From assembly GCA_028280345.1 (NCBI GenBank), contig JANQLY010000026.1, forward strand, positions 1 to 64,000: a stretch of 64,000 nt of DNA. The letters are read 5' to 3'. Every line of letters starts with the position of its first letter. The first letter of the stretch is position 1. Position numbers and translations under genes: made by a program. The notes below the pieces were generated by a model. It saw only the letters and a list, made by a program, of their open reading frames with translations, did no database searches and was not told where the DNA came from. Origin of the DNA: Pseudomonadales bacterium. GTDB taxonomy: Bacteria; Pseudomonadota; Gammaproteobacteria; Pseudomonadales; UBA7239. This document shows positions 19,220 to 28,729 of the stretch, in pieces.

Positions 19220-20772
19220 TCGCGCAGTAAAAATTTCTGTACCTTGCCCGTCGCATTCATTGGTAGCTCATCAAACACTTCTATACGGCGCGGCACTTTG
19301 TAATTGGCCATATTTTCCTTACACCATTTGGCAAACACTTCCTTGTCAAAGTTTGCACCGGATGCTGTAACAATACACGCCGCTGCTACTTCACCCATCC
19401 GCTCATCTGGAATACCGATAACCGCCACCTGAGCAACACCTTCATAAGTGGTGATAGTATTTTCGATCTCTGCCGGATACACATTAAACCCGCCGACAAT
19501 AATCATATCCTTGATACGGTCAGTAATTTTTAGATAACCATTCTCATCCATGACACCGACATCTCCGGTGTGCAACCAGCCTTCATTGTCCATGGTTTCT
19601 TCTGTTGCCTGCGGGTTTTCAAAATAACCCTGCATCACGTTATAACCGCGTACAACAATTTCACCCGGCTCACCGCGCGGTACTTCTTCGTTCTCAGCAT
19701 TCACACAACGCACTTCAACATCGGGTATCGCACGTCCGGAAGTATTGGCAATCAGTTCTGGATCATCTCCGTCACGACACATCGTTACTACGCCACAGCT
19801 CTCTGTCAGTCCGTAGGCGGTTAGTACAGTTTCAAAATGCAATTCGTCACGCATGCGGTGGATCAGTGAAACCGGAATTGCCGCTGCACCGGTTACCGCA
19901 AGGCGTAAACAGCTTAAATCATAGTTACCAATATTCGGGCTAGCGAGTATCGATTGATAAAGTGTCGGAGGGCCCGGCAATACCGAGATACGCTCATCAC
20001 CGATACGCCGCATAATTTCCTCGGCATCAAATACTGCCATCGGCAAAACCGTTGAACCGCAAATCAGTGCCGCAAGCCAACCGGCTTTGTAACCAAACGA
20101 ATGGAAAAACGGATTAACCACGAGGTAGCGATCATCACTGCGCAAACCTACCAGTTGACTCCAGGCTTCAAACACACGCAGGTTTTGTCCATGGGTGGTT
20201 TTTACTCCTTTTGGATTACCTGTCGTGCCCGAAGTAAAAATCAGGTCGGAAATATCATCCGGCTTAACCGCATCAGTACATTTCTGTACTTCATTATTGG
20301 CAACACTTGCTCCGCCTTCAATAAAAGCTTCAACACTGATGCAAGCTTCTGATTCGCCACGCAGGGTAATGGTTTTTTCCAACTCCGGTAGTTCTTCACC
20401 CGCGAGCATGGCCGGATAGTCCAGGCCAAGAAAACCACTGACCGTTAGCAACATTTTTGCACCACTGTTGCGTAACACATAGGCCGCTTCGCTGCCTTTC
20501 ATACGCGTGTTAATTGTCACAATCACAGCACCGACGGATTGCGCACCAATTGCTGCATAAATCCACTCACGCACATTTGGTGCCCAGATAGCAACGCGGT
20601 CACCGGCTTCGAGACCCGCTGCAATATAAGCCGCCGCCCATTGCTGACGAATCTCCTCCAGTTGTGCGTAGGAAACCGTTTGGCCCTCTTCCTCTATAGC
20701 TGTGTGTTCAGCGTGTTGCTGTGCCGCTTGTTGAACCAAACCGGGAATTGTCAAATCTGCAACACTGGACAT
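19204..20772 (-). CDS. acyl-CoA synthetase, FadD3-like AMP-forming ligase
   Basis: 522-residue ANL-superfamily ligase activating a carboxylic acid to its CoA thioester through an acyl-AMP. Motifs: LIFTSGTTGNPKGVKTTH (P-loop), GYNVMQGYFENPQAT, WLHTGDVGVMDENGYLKITD, and the catalytic Lys near the C-terminus in NATGKVQKFLLRD. The N-terminal RVAIWAPNVREWIYAAIGA and GFLGLDYPAML resemble FadD3-type ligases of steroid ring degradation. Substrate choice cannot be fixed from the sequence. A flavin reductase gene lies 32 bases upstream, suggesting one operon. Confidence 0.88.
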   Translation of the reverse strand: MSSVADLTIPGLVQQAAQQHAEHTAIEEEGQTVSYAQLEEIRQQWAAAYIAAGLEAGDRVAIWAPNVREWIYAAIGAQSVGAVIVTINTRMKGSEAAYVLRNSGAKMLLTVSGFLGLDYPAMLAGEELPELEKTITLRGESEACISVEAFIEGGASVANNEVQKCTDAVKPDDISDLIFTSGTTGNPKGVKTTHGQNLRVFEAWSQLVGLRSDDRYLVVNPFFHSFGYKAGWLAALICGSTVLPMAVFDAEEIMRRIGDERISVLPGPPTLYQSILASPNIGNYDLSCLRLAVTGAAAIPVSLIHRMRDELHFETVLTAYGLTESCGVVTMCRDGDDPELIANTSGRAIPDVEVRCVNAENEEVPRGEPGEIVVRGYNVMQGYFENPQATEETMDNEGWLHTGDVGVMDENGYLKITDRIKDMIIVGGFNVYPAEIENTITTYEGVAQVAVIGIPDERMGEVAAACIVTASGANFDKEVFAKWCKENMANYKVPRRIEVFDELPMNATGKVQKFLLRDQLAG

Positions 20773-20804
20773 GGTGCTTTGCTACCTCGTTTAAATAGTA
20801 AAAA

Positions 20805-21302
20805 TCAGTTGGGGAGTTGGCCGTATTTACCGTCAGCATACAACAGCGGCTCCACTTCACCATCCGCTGTATATACCTCAGTCAGTTTGCCAATGGCAAT
20901 AATGTGAGAACCATATTCCACGACATTATCAGTTTTACAGAAGAAGTTGGCCTGGGCATCACCCAGATAAGGGATGCTGTCATTATCCTGCCAGGTGCCC
21001 TGAGAAAAACGATCATCACTATCTGTCAAGCCGGCACACAGTGCAGAGATATCCTGCTGTGACTGATGCAGAATGCTGACACAAAAAGGCTGGCGATTTT
21101 GCAAGGCATCATAAGCTGTGGCGCCCTTGTTCACACAGACCAGTAAGGCGGGTGGATTATCCGACAGAGATGTTACCGCTGTTGCCGTCATGACGTGACG
21201 CTCACCCTGCGTATCACGCAGAGATATTACGCAAACACTCGCAGCAAGGCGGCGCATCCCGGCTTTTAGCCCGGCAGAGAGGTCTTCTTTAAACTGTGGC
21301 AT
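20805..21302 (-). CDS. flavin reductase (FMN-binding split barrel)
   Basis: 165 residues. It supplies reduced flavin to a partner monooxygenase, or reduces FMN for other uses. The segments GMRRLAASVCVISLRD, TATAVTSLSDNPPALLVCVN, PFCVSILH and YGSHIIAIGKL are those of the HpaC/HsaB-type domain. The start at 21302 is chosen because AAGGGG precedes it by six bases. A longer frame reaching 21782 would overlap the divergent hydrolase and has no family resemblance. No monooxygenase lies beside it. Confidence 0.9.
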   Translation of the reverse strand: MPQFKEDLSAGLKAGMRRLAASVCVISLRDTQGERHVMTATAVTSLSDNPPALLVCVNKGATAYDALQNRQPFCVSILHQSQQDISALCAGLTDSDDRFSQGTWQDNDSIPYLGDAQANFFCKTDNVVEYGSHIIAIGKLTEVYTADGEVEPLLYADGKYGQLPN

Positions 21303-21512
21303 GGGCCCCTTCTTTTGTATTATCTGGTGCTGTATCAGGCTGCTAATGATACCTGCATCTGTGCAAAAAATCAGATACAAAGCCATAGGGATTCCGTGAT
21401 TCAGGCCCCGTTTGCAACCGTGTTTATCCTCAATTTGCCCAGGTACATTCCCAGGCAGTTTAGGTAGAACCTCTGGTTTCGCCGCAAAGCCACCAGCCAA
21501 CACAATAGCGAC

Positions 21513-22571
21513 ATGACTCAGATACAGTATCCGTTTGAAACCGCTCCGGATTTTGGCAAAACTCTTGAAGTTGCCCCCGGCATCCTGTGGTTGCGTATGC
21601 CACTGCCCATGGCACTGGACCATATCAACCTCTATTTGATTGAGGACGGCGAAGGCTGGCTTGTGATCGACACAGGCATGGCTGGTGATCAGAGCCGCGA
21701 GGTTTGGGAACAGGTATTTGCCAACGATCTTGGAGGCAAACCCATCACCCGGGTGCTTTGCACCCATATGCACCCGGATCATATCGGTATGGCGGGCTGG
21801 CTTGCCGAGCGCTGGCGTGCACCACTGCTAATGACTGCCGGAGAATACTTTACCGCACGTACATTTAGCGCACCGCTACCGGACAGCAGCAACTGGGAGC
21901 TTGATGAGTATTTTTGTGCGATTGGTTTCACTCCGGAAGAAATTGAACAACGGCGCCAGGCTTCAATGAGTTTTTCCTCTCTGGTCGAACCAATGCCGCG
22001 GGTATTTCACCGTCTCAATGATGGCCAACGTATAACCATTGGCGATCAACAATGGCTTGTGATGACCGGCGAAGGCCACTCTCCGGAGCACGCCTGCCTT
22101 TATAATCCTGTCAGTGAAATTCTGATTTCCGGTGATCAGGTGTTACCGGGCATTTCCTCCAATGTTAGCGTGACATCTACCGAACCGGACTCCAACCCTC
22201 TCAAGGGCTGGCTCGCTTCGCTAGAAAAGTTTCAGGTGCTACCCAAAGAAACTTTGGTTTTGCCGTCACATAACAAACCGTTTCGCGGCTTGCACTATCG
22301 CCTGCACAGCCTGGCGTTCTACCACGAAAAACAGTTTGCTGTGATTAGCGAAGCGTGTCAGGAAGCCAAAAGCGCTCGGGATTTACTACCGGTTTTGTTC
22401 AAGCGCGAGCTTGACCCAACCCAATCCATGCTTGCCCTCGGCGAATGTGTCGCCCATCTAAATTATATGGTGTACAAACAAATGCTCATTAAAGAAAGAA
22501 ATACCCAGGGCGTAGCAATGTATCACAGTCAACTCGAAAGCAGCGAAGAGAGTCTCGCTTTTCACGAGTAA
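21513..22571 (+). CDS. metallo-beta-lactamase-fold hydrolase
   Basis: 352 residues. Zinc ligands are in THMHPDHIGMAGW (HxHxDH), GEGHSPEHA, and ISGDQVLP, with a later His in LPSHNKPFRGLHYR. A helical C-terminal domain of about 90 residues (LLPVLFKRELDP...ALGECVAHLNYM) is like that of the LACTB2/hydroxyacylglutathione-hydrolase-like group. Probable thioester hydrolase, perhaps acting on acyl-CoA or glutathione thioesters; inference only. Divergent from the flavin reductase and ligase genes, which may belong to the same catabolic pathway. Confidence 0.87.
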   Translation: MTQIQYPFETAPDFGKTLEVAPGILWLRMPLPMALDHINLYLIEDGEGWLVIDTGMAGDQSREVWEQVFANDLGGKPITRVLCTHMHPDHIGMAGWLAERWRAPLLMTAGEYFTARTFSAPLPDSSNWELDEYFCAIGFTPEEIEQRRQASMSFSSLVEPMPRVFHRLNDGQRITIGDQQWLVMTGEGHSPEHACLYNPVSEILISGDQVLPGISSNVSVTSTEPDSNPLKGWLASLEKFQVLPKETLVLPSHNKPFRGLHYRLHSLAFYHEKQFAVISEACQEAKSARDLLPVLFKRELDPTQSMLALGECVAHLNYMVYKQMLIKERNTQGVAMYHSQLESSEESLAFHE

Positions 22572-22597
22572 TCAGTTTTGCTTTTAATACACAGCTG

Positions 22598-23155
22598 TTA
22601 ATACAGTTGATAATAGGCAATTCCGTTCAGCAGTACCCAGAGCGCAAATAAGAATGCAGCACAGGAAATACTAAAAGGTAACCAGGCATAACGCCAATGC
22701 ACCAGCGCAAACAAAATCATAACGCCAGGGATAAAGAACGTACATAAACCCCAACCTATTCCAACCTTAAACGCCTTAACGACAACAACCAGACTGGCAA
22801 TAAAAGAAACAAGTAGCGACAGCCAAAACGAAAGCGACATTGTTTTTTCAGACATTTTTACCGGTTTGATATAGCGCGCCATGTAACGCGACATATCCAG
22901 TAGTGCTTTCTCCTCAGGGTTCTGAGGGCGTAAACGCTGTCCGGGGTGGTTGTTTAGTTCGAGTTCGTCAGGACTGCGATAAGATTCAGGCTTTGAGGTT
23001 GTCTCGCGAGGCTCCACACTGATGCTCGTCTGGTCATCACTGGATGCACAGGGTGTCTGCTGGATTGTGACATTGCCCGAACCGTCTTCACAGCTATAAA
23101 ACTGCGCATGGGCATTGCATGCAAATAGACTCAATAACAGAACAATAACGCGCAT
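22598..23155 (-). CDS. DUF4124 envelope protein with C-terminal membrane segments
   Basis: 185 residues. The signal peptide is 1-17 (ends AHA-Q), then a DUF4124-type domain (FYSCEDGSGNVTIQQTPC, about 18-60), a hydrophilic linker, and two or three membrane helices at about 110-180. AGGAGA stands before the ATG. Function unknown. The combination of an exported N-terminus and membrane C-terminus is less usual for DUF4124 proteins, which are often purely periplasmic. Confidence 0.8.
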   Translation of the reverse strand: MRVIVLLLSLFACNAHAQFYSCEDGSGNVTIQQTPCASSDDQTSISVEPRETTSKPESYRSPDELELNNHPGQRLRPQNPEEKALLDMSRYMARYIKPVKMSEKTMSLSFWLSLLVSFIASLVVVVKAFKVGIGWGLCTFFIPGVMILFALVHWRYAWLPFSISCAAFLFALWVLLNGIAYYQLY

Positions 23156-23289
23156 TAAGGTTTCTCCTGCTTTTCCGGTTTTTTACTATCTTTTCCCCGC
23201 TTTATTCTCTACGTGACCCAGACGGATCAGGCGGTCGCTATGATAATCACGGCACCCCCCCGATGCCAATAATTTTGCGGATTTTAACC

Positions 23290-23317
23290 CTTGAAGTTCG
23301 CCGCAACAGCCTTATAT
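23290..23317 (+). promoter_or_regulatory. sigma-32 (heat shock) promoter of grpE
   Basis: CTTGAAG at 23290-23296 and CCTTATAT at 23310-23317, spacer 13. This fits the heat-shock consensus CTTGAAA-N(11-16)-CCCCATNT at most key positions, and it lies 47 bases before the grpE start. Confidence 0.75.
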
Positions 23318-23363
23318 AGTCTGCATCCGGATAGTTGAGTATGTGAGAACTGGAGGTTTTTCT

Positions 23364-23930
23364 GTGTCTGAAGAGCAGAATTCCAACCCTGAAGAAAACG
23401 CTAAAAACGAGTCGCAAGAGCAAGACAAAGAGCACATCGACGTCACAACGGGCGATGGTGAAGCTGCGGACGTTGATACAACCCACTTGCAGGAAGAGCT
23501 GGACGCTGCAAAAGATCAGGCTTTGCGCGCCCAGGCCGAAATGCAGAATGTGCGTCGCCGCGCCGAGCAGGATGTGGAAAAAGCCCGCAAGTTTGCACTG
23601 GAACGTTTTGTGAACGACCTGCTGCCTGTGGCTGACAACCTTGAACGCGCGCTTGCCGCTATTGATGCAGAAGACGAGGCACAGAAGCCAATTATCGAAG
23701 GCGTAGAACTTACGCTGAAATCACTGATCGATACCCTGGGCAAATATCAGGTTGAACAGATTAATCCGCTGGGGGAACCGTTTGATCCGCAATTACACGA
23801 GGCGATGGCCATGGTGCCCAACCCGGATATGGAACCCAATTCTGTTATGGATGTGATGGAGAAAGGCTACAGCCTCAATGGCCGTCTGATCCGCCCTGCC
23901 CGCGTCGTTGTCGTCAAGGGCGAGAACTAA
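23364..23930 (+). CDS. grpE: GrpE nucleotide exchange factor
   Basis: Exchanges ADP on DnaK; 188 residues. Start is the GTG at 23364 with GGAGG seven bases upstream, rather than the GTG at 23343. An acidic disordered N-terminus is followed by a long coiled coil ([22 protein letters not shown]) and the C-terminal beta domain ending [17 protein letters not shown]. In most relatives dnaK follows directly; here a 2.5-kb gene on the opposite strand intervenes. Confidence 0.96.
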   Translation: MSEEQNSNPEENAKNESQEQDKEHIDVTTGDGEAADVDTTHLQEELDAAKDQALRAQAEMQNVRRRAEQDVEKARKFALERFVNDLLPVADNLERALAAIDAEDEAQKPIIEGVELTLKSLIDTLGKYQVEQINPLGEPFDPQLHEAMAMVPNPDMEPNSVMDVMEKGYSLNGRLIRPARVVVVKGEN

Positions 23931-23935
23931 CCGGT

Positions 23936-26452
23936 TTAACGGCTACTGCTTTCAGATACCCTGCCTCCTTTCCAGACAGCATCCACCGGTAACGGCTCTG
24001 CAAATAATGGCGTAGCATCCTCGCTATCGATTACACCATCGCCGTCACTGTCATGATTGGTTGGCGAGGTAATACCCATCACTTCAAGATAATCACTCAA
24101 ACCATCAATATCCGTGTCCTGCCGCAAGGGATCGGTACCTTCGCTGGCCTCGCGAGCATCATCAAGCAAGTCACCATCGCGATCTACAAGGTAGTCATGT
24201 AAATAGCCGCTATAAACCTTGACCGGTATATAGCTGTTATCGAGCACTACAATATCAGCGTAACCATCGCCATTGATATCCCCACTCTCAAGCGCCTTAC
24301 CGAGCTTTTGCTCAGCCGCTGTACCTGCCACGGTATATAAAATACCGCCATCAGCGCCAGAATACAGACGCAGCAGGCCAGCATTCTCCTCACTGTTATC
24401 GGCAAGATCACTCGCCGCAGCCCAATCATCGTATCCGTCACCGTTAAAGTCTCCACCACCGATGACCTTTCTACCCAGACGCTCTACACGGTAATCCTGT
24501 GCATGGTAGAGCAACGAAGCATCCGTCCCGGAATAAATATAACTACCTCTTCTGGCGCCAAAAGCCGTAACGTTCAGATTAGTACCGACAAGAATATCGT
24601 TGTAACCATCACTATTAATATCACCCGCCATACTCAGATCAAAGCCGAAAGCTTGCCCGGCAATACCGTCGATATGATGCAGAATAGAACCATCTGCACC
24701 GGAGTAAATATCAACCCAGCTACGCTCAATCTCAATAAATACTCTGGCCTCGCGGTAACTGGAAACCGCCACATCATCGTGGCCATCACCGTTTATATCG
24801 CCAACTCCGGCAATATCACGCTGTATCTCGTCACTGGCGCGATTACAATACAACGCAATTTGCACACCATCGGCACCAGAAAAAATTCCGTGCCCAACCG
24901 CAATATCATCATAGCCATCGTTATTAATGTCTCCGGCTGCAGCAATCGGCACATCAATATAGTCTTCGCAGTCAGCGGACGGTATTGTTACTGACAAGCT
25001 CGATGTTAACGTTGCTCCATTTTCACCTGAATAGAGCCGATTATTTGTATAAAAGTCACCTTTACCATCTCCATTAACATCACCGGCCGCAGTAAGATTA
25101 GCGCCAAATCCTTCATACGAATAAGTACCGTAACGACTGTAAAGTACGGTTTGATCACAGCCTGAAATCACACTCACCATACCCGCATCGTAATCAACCC
25201 GATAAGTAATCGGGTGACCAAACACCGGGGTCACCAAATCAGCATTTGGATCCGCGTAGGCAATATCATCACAGCCGTCGTTATTAACATCCGCCAGTAC
25301 TGCGATGCGTTCAATAGTGCTATAGGTAATCTCAAATAGCGGACTAACTTGCGGTAGCAACATATCCTGCGGGAATAGATCTTCACTGTCGCCAAAACCG
25401 TCGTTATCACTATCGTCATCGGCATTGTCGCCAACACCATCAAAATCTGTATCAGCCCACTCTGTCGCATCATATGGGAAGGCGTCATAGGCATCTTCCA
25501 CACCATCTGCATCGTCATCTGTATCGGCGTTATCACCAATCCCGTCACTGTCAAAATCTGTGGTTTCTGTGCTATCGAGTGGAAATGCATCGTCTATATC
25601 AGCAACACCATCACCGTCGTCATCATTGTCACAAGCATTGCCATCACCATCGCCATCCGTATCAAGCTGAGTTACATTGCTGACAAGTACACAGTTGTCA
25701 CTACCATCTACTGTGCCATCCATATCGGTATCGCTATTGAGTGGGTCACTACCGAGCACTACCTCACTGTGATCGCCGATGCCATCACTATCGGTATCGG
25801 GAAGCAGCGGATCAGTTCCCAGTGAAACTTCAGCGCCGTCCCCGAGACTGTCGTCATCGCTGTCTGTATCAAAAGGGTCCATACCCTCACTAATCTCATA
25901 ACCATCCGTGACCGTATCGTTGTCTGTATCATCATCGTCCGGCAGAGTGCCGTAGTAATACTCCTGTGAGTTAGTTAACCCATCGTTATCCTGGTCCACG
26001 CCAGCGTCATGGGTGGTTACCTGAGTATTGTTATCGTGTTCCCATTTGTCGGGCAGGGTATCGCCATCACTGTCACCGCTGTGGGGATCATAGCCGTTGA
26101 CGATCTCGGTGTGGTCGTTCAGCCCGTCATCATCACTGTCCGGATCTGTCGGGTCGGTACCGAGACCAATTTCTGCTGTATCCCCCAGCGAATCGCCATC
26201 GGTATCACTGCTTAGCGGGTTAGTACCGTACTGATACTCCTCCAGATTGGTCAGGGAGTCACTATCCGCGCTGGTGGCAGCATCGCCCGGGTCGGCAGGA
26301 TTTAGCCCATAGAGTAACTCCCAGTCATCATCCATACCGTCATTGTCACTATCTGCCGCCCATACCGGAGTTGATAGCAAAAGGCACAGCGCAAGTGCTG
26401 TATGAGATAAAGAAAAAACACTTAACCTATTGATTTTACTGCAATTTTCCAT
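23936..26452 (-). CDS. secreted TSP3 (calcium) repeat and FG-GAP protein, 838 aa
   Basis: The start at 26452 (ATG preceded by AAAAAAGG) is preferred over the ATG at 26479, which lies upstream of the transcription start predicted from the promoter at 26481-26510. A signal peptide covers about 1-33 (ends VWA-A). Residues about 35-360 are thrombospondin type 3-like Asp-rich repeats (DSDNDGMDDDWE, DTDGDSLGDTAEIGLGTDP). About 365-750 are seven or so FG-GAP/VCBS-type repeats (AGDVNGDGKGDF, AAAGDINNDGYDDIAVG) predicted to form a calcium-dependent beta-propeller, and TSP3 units return at the end. No sorting tag is recognisable. Likely surface adhesion or matrix protein; paralogous in build to the 1349-aa protein at 41.6 kb. 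Confidence 0.85.
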   Translation of the reverse strand: MENCSKINRLSVFSLSHTALALCLLLSTPVWAADSDNDGMDDDWELLYGLNPADPGDAATSADSDSLTNLEEYQYGTNPLSSDTDGDSLGDTAEIGLGTDPTDPDSDDDGLNDHTEIVNGYDPHSGDSDGDTLPDKWEHDNNTQVTTHDAGVDQDNDGLTNSQEYYYGTLPDDDDTDNDTVTDGYEISEGMDPFDTDSDDDSLGDGAEVSLGTDPLLPDTDSDGIGDHSEVVLGSDPLNSDTDMDGTVDGSDNCVLVSNVTQLDTDGDGDGNACDNDDDGDGVADIDDAFPLDSTETTDFDSDGIGDNADTDDDADGVEDAYDAFPYDATEWADTDFDGVGDNADDDSDNDGFGDSEDLFPQDMLLPQVSPLFEITYSTIERIAVLADVNNDGCDDIAYADPNADLVTPVFGHPITYRVDYDAGMVSVISGCDQTVLYSRYGTYSYEGFGANLTAAGDVNGDGKGDFYTNNRLYSGENGATLTSSLSVTIPSADCEDYIDVPIAAAGDINNDGYDDIAVGHGIFSGADGVQIALYCNRASDEIQRDIAGVGDINGDGHDDVAVSSYREARVFIEIERSWVDIYSGADGSILHHIDGIAGQAFGFDLSMAGDINSDGYNDILVGTNLNVTAFGARRGSYIYSGTDASLLYHAQDYRVERLGRKVIGGGDFNGDGYDDWAAASDLADNSEENAGLLRLYSGADGGILYTVAGTAAEQKLGKALESGDINGDGYADIVVLDNSYIPVKVYSGYLHDYLVDRDGDLLDDAREASEGTDPLRQDTDIDGLSDYLEVMGITSPTNHDSDGDGVIDSEDATPLFAEPLPVDAVWKGGRVSESSSR

Positions 26453-26480
26453 TTTCAGCCTTTTTTGTTTTGTGGGCATT

Positions 26481-26510
26481 CTTATAGGCTATGCCGCTTT
26501 TTTGTAACAA
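26481..26510 (-). promoter_or_regulatory. promoter of the 838-aa repeat protein
   Basis: On the minus strand TTGTTA (26505-26510) and TATAAG (26481-26486) are separated by 18 bases. The predicted transcription start near 26474 falls between the two candidate ATGs and decides for the inner one. The -35 lies in TTTTGTAACAAC, which recurs 25 bases away at 26525-26536, a possible regulator repeat. Confidence 0.5.
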
Positions 26511-26610
26511 CTTTTCTATAACCGTTTTGTAACAACGGCCCCTGATAGGGGCACTTGCCCCTAATGTAACAGATTTTCAGGCAATTTTTTGTCTGGAAGG
26601 TTATTTATGC

Positions 26611-26638
26611 CTTGAAATCACAAAAAGCAGGGCCATAT
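26611..26638 (+). promoter_or_regulatory. sigma-32 (heat shock) promoter of dnaK
   Basis: CTTGAAA at 26611-26617 is a perfect -35, with GGCCATAT at 26631-26638 as -10 and a 13-base spacer. It lies 78 bases before the dnaK ATG. Confidence 0.8.
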
Positions 26639-26715
26639 AGGTAGCAGACTTAAAACCATTGGCTGGCTGCCCACTTCCCCGGCAGCCCCCGGAAACTGAA
26701 TGTTGGAGAACCACC

Positions 26716-28647
26716 ATGGGAAAAATTATCGGCATCGACCTCGGCACCACCAACTCCTGTGTGTCTGTATTGGAGGGCGACAAATCCAAAGTGATTGAAA
26801 ATGCGGAAGGTGATCGCACGACTCCGTCAATTGTCGCATTTACCGACGAAGGTGAAATTCTCGTTGGTCAAAGCGCCAAACGACAGGCGGTGACCAATCC
26901 GACCAATACCCTGTTTGCGGTAAAGCGCCTGATCGGCCGCAAATTTCAGGATGATGTCGTGCAGAAAGACATTTCCATGGTGCCCTATAGTATTGTCGCA
27001 GCCGATAATGGTGATGCGTGGGTTGAGGTTAAAGACGACAAAAAAGCACCTCCACAAATTTCTGCCGAAGTACTGAAAAAGATGAAAAAAACCGCTGAGG
27101 ATTACCTCGGCGAGACAGTTACCGAAGCGGTCATCACCGTACCGGCCTACTTTAACGATTCCCAGCGCCAGGCCACAAAAGATGCAGGCAAAATTGCCGG
27201 CCTTGATGTGAAACGTATTATTAACGAACCGACAGCGGCGGCGCTGGCCTATGGCATGGATAAAACCAAAGGCGATCGCACCATTGCAGTTTACGACCTC
27301 GGTGGCGGTACCTTTGATATTTCCATTATCGAGATTGCTGAAGTCGATGGTGAACACCAGTTTGAGGTACTCGCCACCAATGGTGACACTTTCCTCGGTG
27401 GTGAAGACTTTGACCTCGCACTGATTGACTATCTCGCCGAGGAATTCAAAAACGACAACGGCATTGATCTCAAGGGTGATCCACTGGCGATGCAGCGCCT
27501 CAAGGAAGGCGCCGAGAAAGCCAAGATCGAGCTGTCATCGAGCCAACAGACCGAAGTGAACCTGCCCTATATCACCGCAGATGCCACCGGCCCGAAACAC
27601 CTTGTGGTTAAACTGACCCGCGCCAAGCTCGAATCTCTTGTCGAAGAACTCGTCGAGCGCTCGCTCAAACCACTACAAACGGCACTTGACGACGCCGGCC
27701 TGTCCACATCTGAAATCGACGATGTGATTCTTGTCGGTGGTCAAACCCGCATGCCGATGGTGCAGGAACGTGTCGGCAAGTTCTTTGGCAAGGAACCGCG
27801 CAAGGACGTTAATCCGGATGAGGCCGTTGCCATGGGTGCCTCTATCCAGGGCGCAGTACTTTCCGGTGATGTGAAAGATGTGCTGTTGCTCGACGTTACA
27901 CCACTGACCCTGGGTATTGAAACCATGGGTGGCGTTGCCACACCGTTAATCGAAAAGAACACCACAATTCCGACCAAGAAGTCCCAGGTGTTCTCAACTG
28001 CAGAAGACAATCAGACTGCAGTCACTATTCACGTGGTACAGGGTGAGCGCAAACAGGCGTCAGGTAATAAATCCCTGGGTCGCTTTGACCTCGCCGATAT
28101 TCCCCCGGCCCCGAAAGGCATGCCACAAATCGAAGTATCGTTTGATCTCGACGCCAACGGCATTCTCAATGTCTCGGCAAAAGACAAAGGCACGGGTAAG
28201 GAACAGTCTATTGTAATCAAAGCTTCTTCCGGATTATCCGACGATGAGATTGAGCAAATGGTTGCCGACGCCGAGGCTAATGCCGAAGCAGACAAGCAGT
28301 TTGAAGAGCTCGCTAGCGCACGTAACCAGGCCGATGGTCTGGCTCACGCAACACGCAAAACCCTTGAAGAAGCCGGCGACAAGGCAACCGCTGAGGAAAA
28401 AGCTGCAATTGAAGCTGCCCTTGCCGAAGTTGATGAGGCTCTCAAAGGCGATGACAAGGATGCGATTGAAGCAGCAACGAAAAAACTCACTGATGCTTCA
28501 ACCACACTGGCACAGAAACTCTATGCCGAACAGGCTCAGGACGCTGGAGCAGCAGGTGCTGATGCCGGTGCCGATGATAGTGCAGCAGCTGGTGAGGATG
28601 TCGTAGATGCAGAGTTCGAAGAAGTGAAGGACGACAAGGACAAATAA
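26716..28647 (+). CDS. dnaK: chaperone DnaK (Hsp70)
   Basis: 643 residues. ATPase domain with [11 protein letters not shown] (start), [26 protein letters not shown] and VGGQTRMP; linker [10 protein letters not shown]; substrate-binding domain with the helical lid; acidic C-terminus [14 protein letters not shown] as in most proteobacterial DnaK. The ATG at 26716 follows GGAGA; the earlier in-frame start at 26659 encodes no DnaK sequence. Heat-shock promoter upstream; dnaJ follows after a strong hairpin. Confidence 0.98.
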   Translation: MGKIIGIDLGTTNSCVSVLEGDKSKVIENAEGDRTTPSIVAFTDEGEILVGQSAKRQAVTNPTNTLFAVKRLIGRKFQDDVVQKDISMVPYSIVAADNGDAWVEVKDDKKAPPQISAEVLKKMKKTAEDYLGETVTEAVITVPAYFNDSQRQATKDAGKIAGLDVKRIINEPTAAALAYGMDKTKGDRTIAVYDLGGGTFDISIIEIAEVDGEHQFEVLATNGDTFLGGEDFDLALIDYLAEEFKNDNGIDLKGDPLAMQRLKEGAEKAKIELSSSQQTEVNLPYITADATGPKHLVVKLTRAKLESLVEELVERSLKPLQTALDDAGLSTSEIDDVILVGGQTRMPMVQERVGKFFGKEPRKDVNPDEAVAMGASIQGAVLSGDVKDVLLLDVTPLTLGIETMGGVATPLIEKNTTIPTKKSQVFSTAEDNQTAVTIHVVQGERKQASGNKSLGRFDLADIPPAPKGMPQIEVSFDLDANGILNVSAKDKGTGKEQSIVIKASSGLSDDEIEQMVADAEANAEADKQFEELASARNQADGLAHATRKTLEEAGDKATAEEKAAIEAALAEVDEALKGDDKDAIEAATKKLTDASTTLAQKLYAEQAQDAGAAGADAGADDSAAAGEDVVDAEFEEVKDDKDK

Positions 28648-28676
28648 GTCGCACCCTACATTCATTAGCAATACCC

Positions 28677-28713
28677 CGGGGTCAGCTGCAGAAACGCAGT
28701 TGACCCCGCTTTC
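28677..28713 (+). terminator. 13-bp hairpin between dnaK and dnaJ (attenuating terminator or processing site)
   Basis: CGGGGTCAGCTGC (28677-28689) pairs with GCAGTTGACCCCG (28696-28708) over 13 bp with one G-T pair and a six-base loop, followed by CTTTCT. The U-tract is weak, so partial termination or RNA stabilisation, lowering DnaJ relative to DnaK, is as likely as full termination. Confidence 0.6.
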
Positions 28714-28729
28714 TAACAGAGCAAGATAG

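Noticed and set aside
21303-21782. N-terminal extension of the flavin reductase frame
   Set aside because: It overlaps the divergent hydrolase gene, lacks family similarity, and a good ribosome-binding site stands at 21302.
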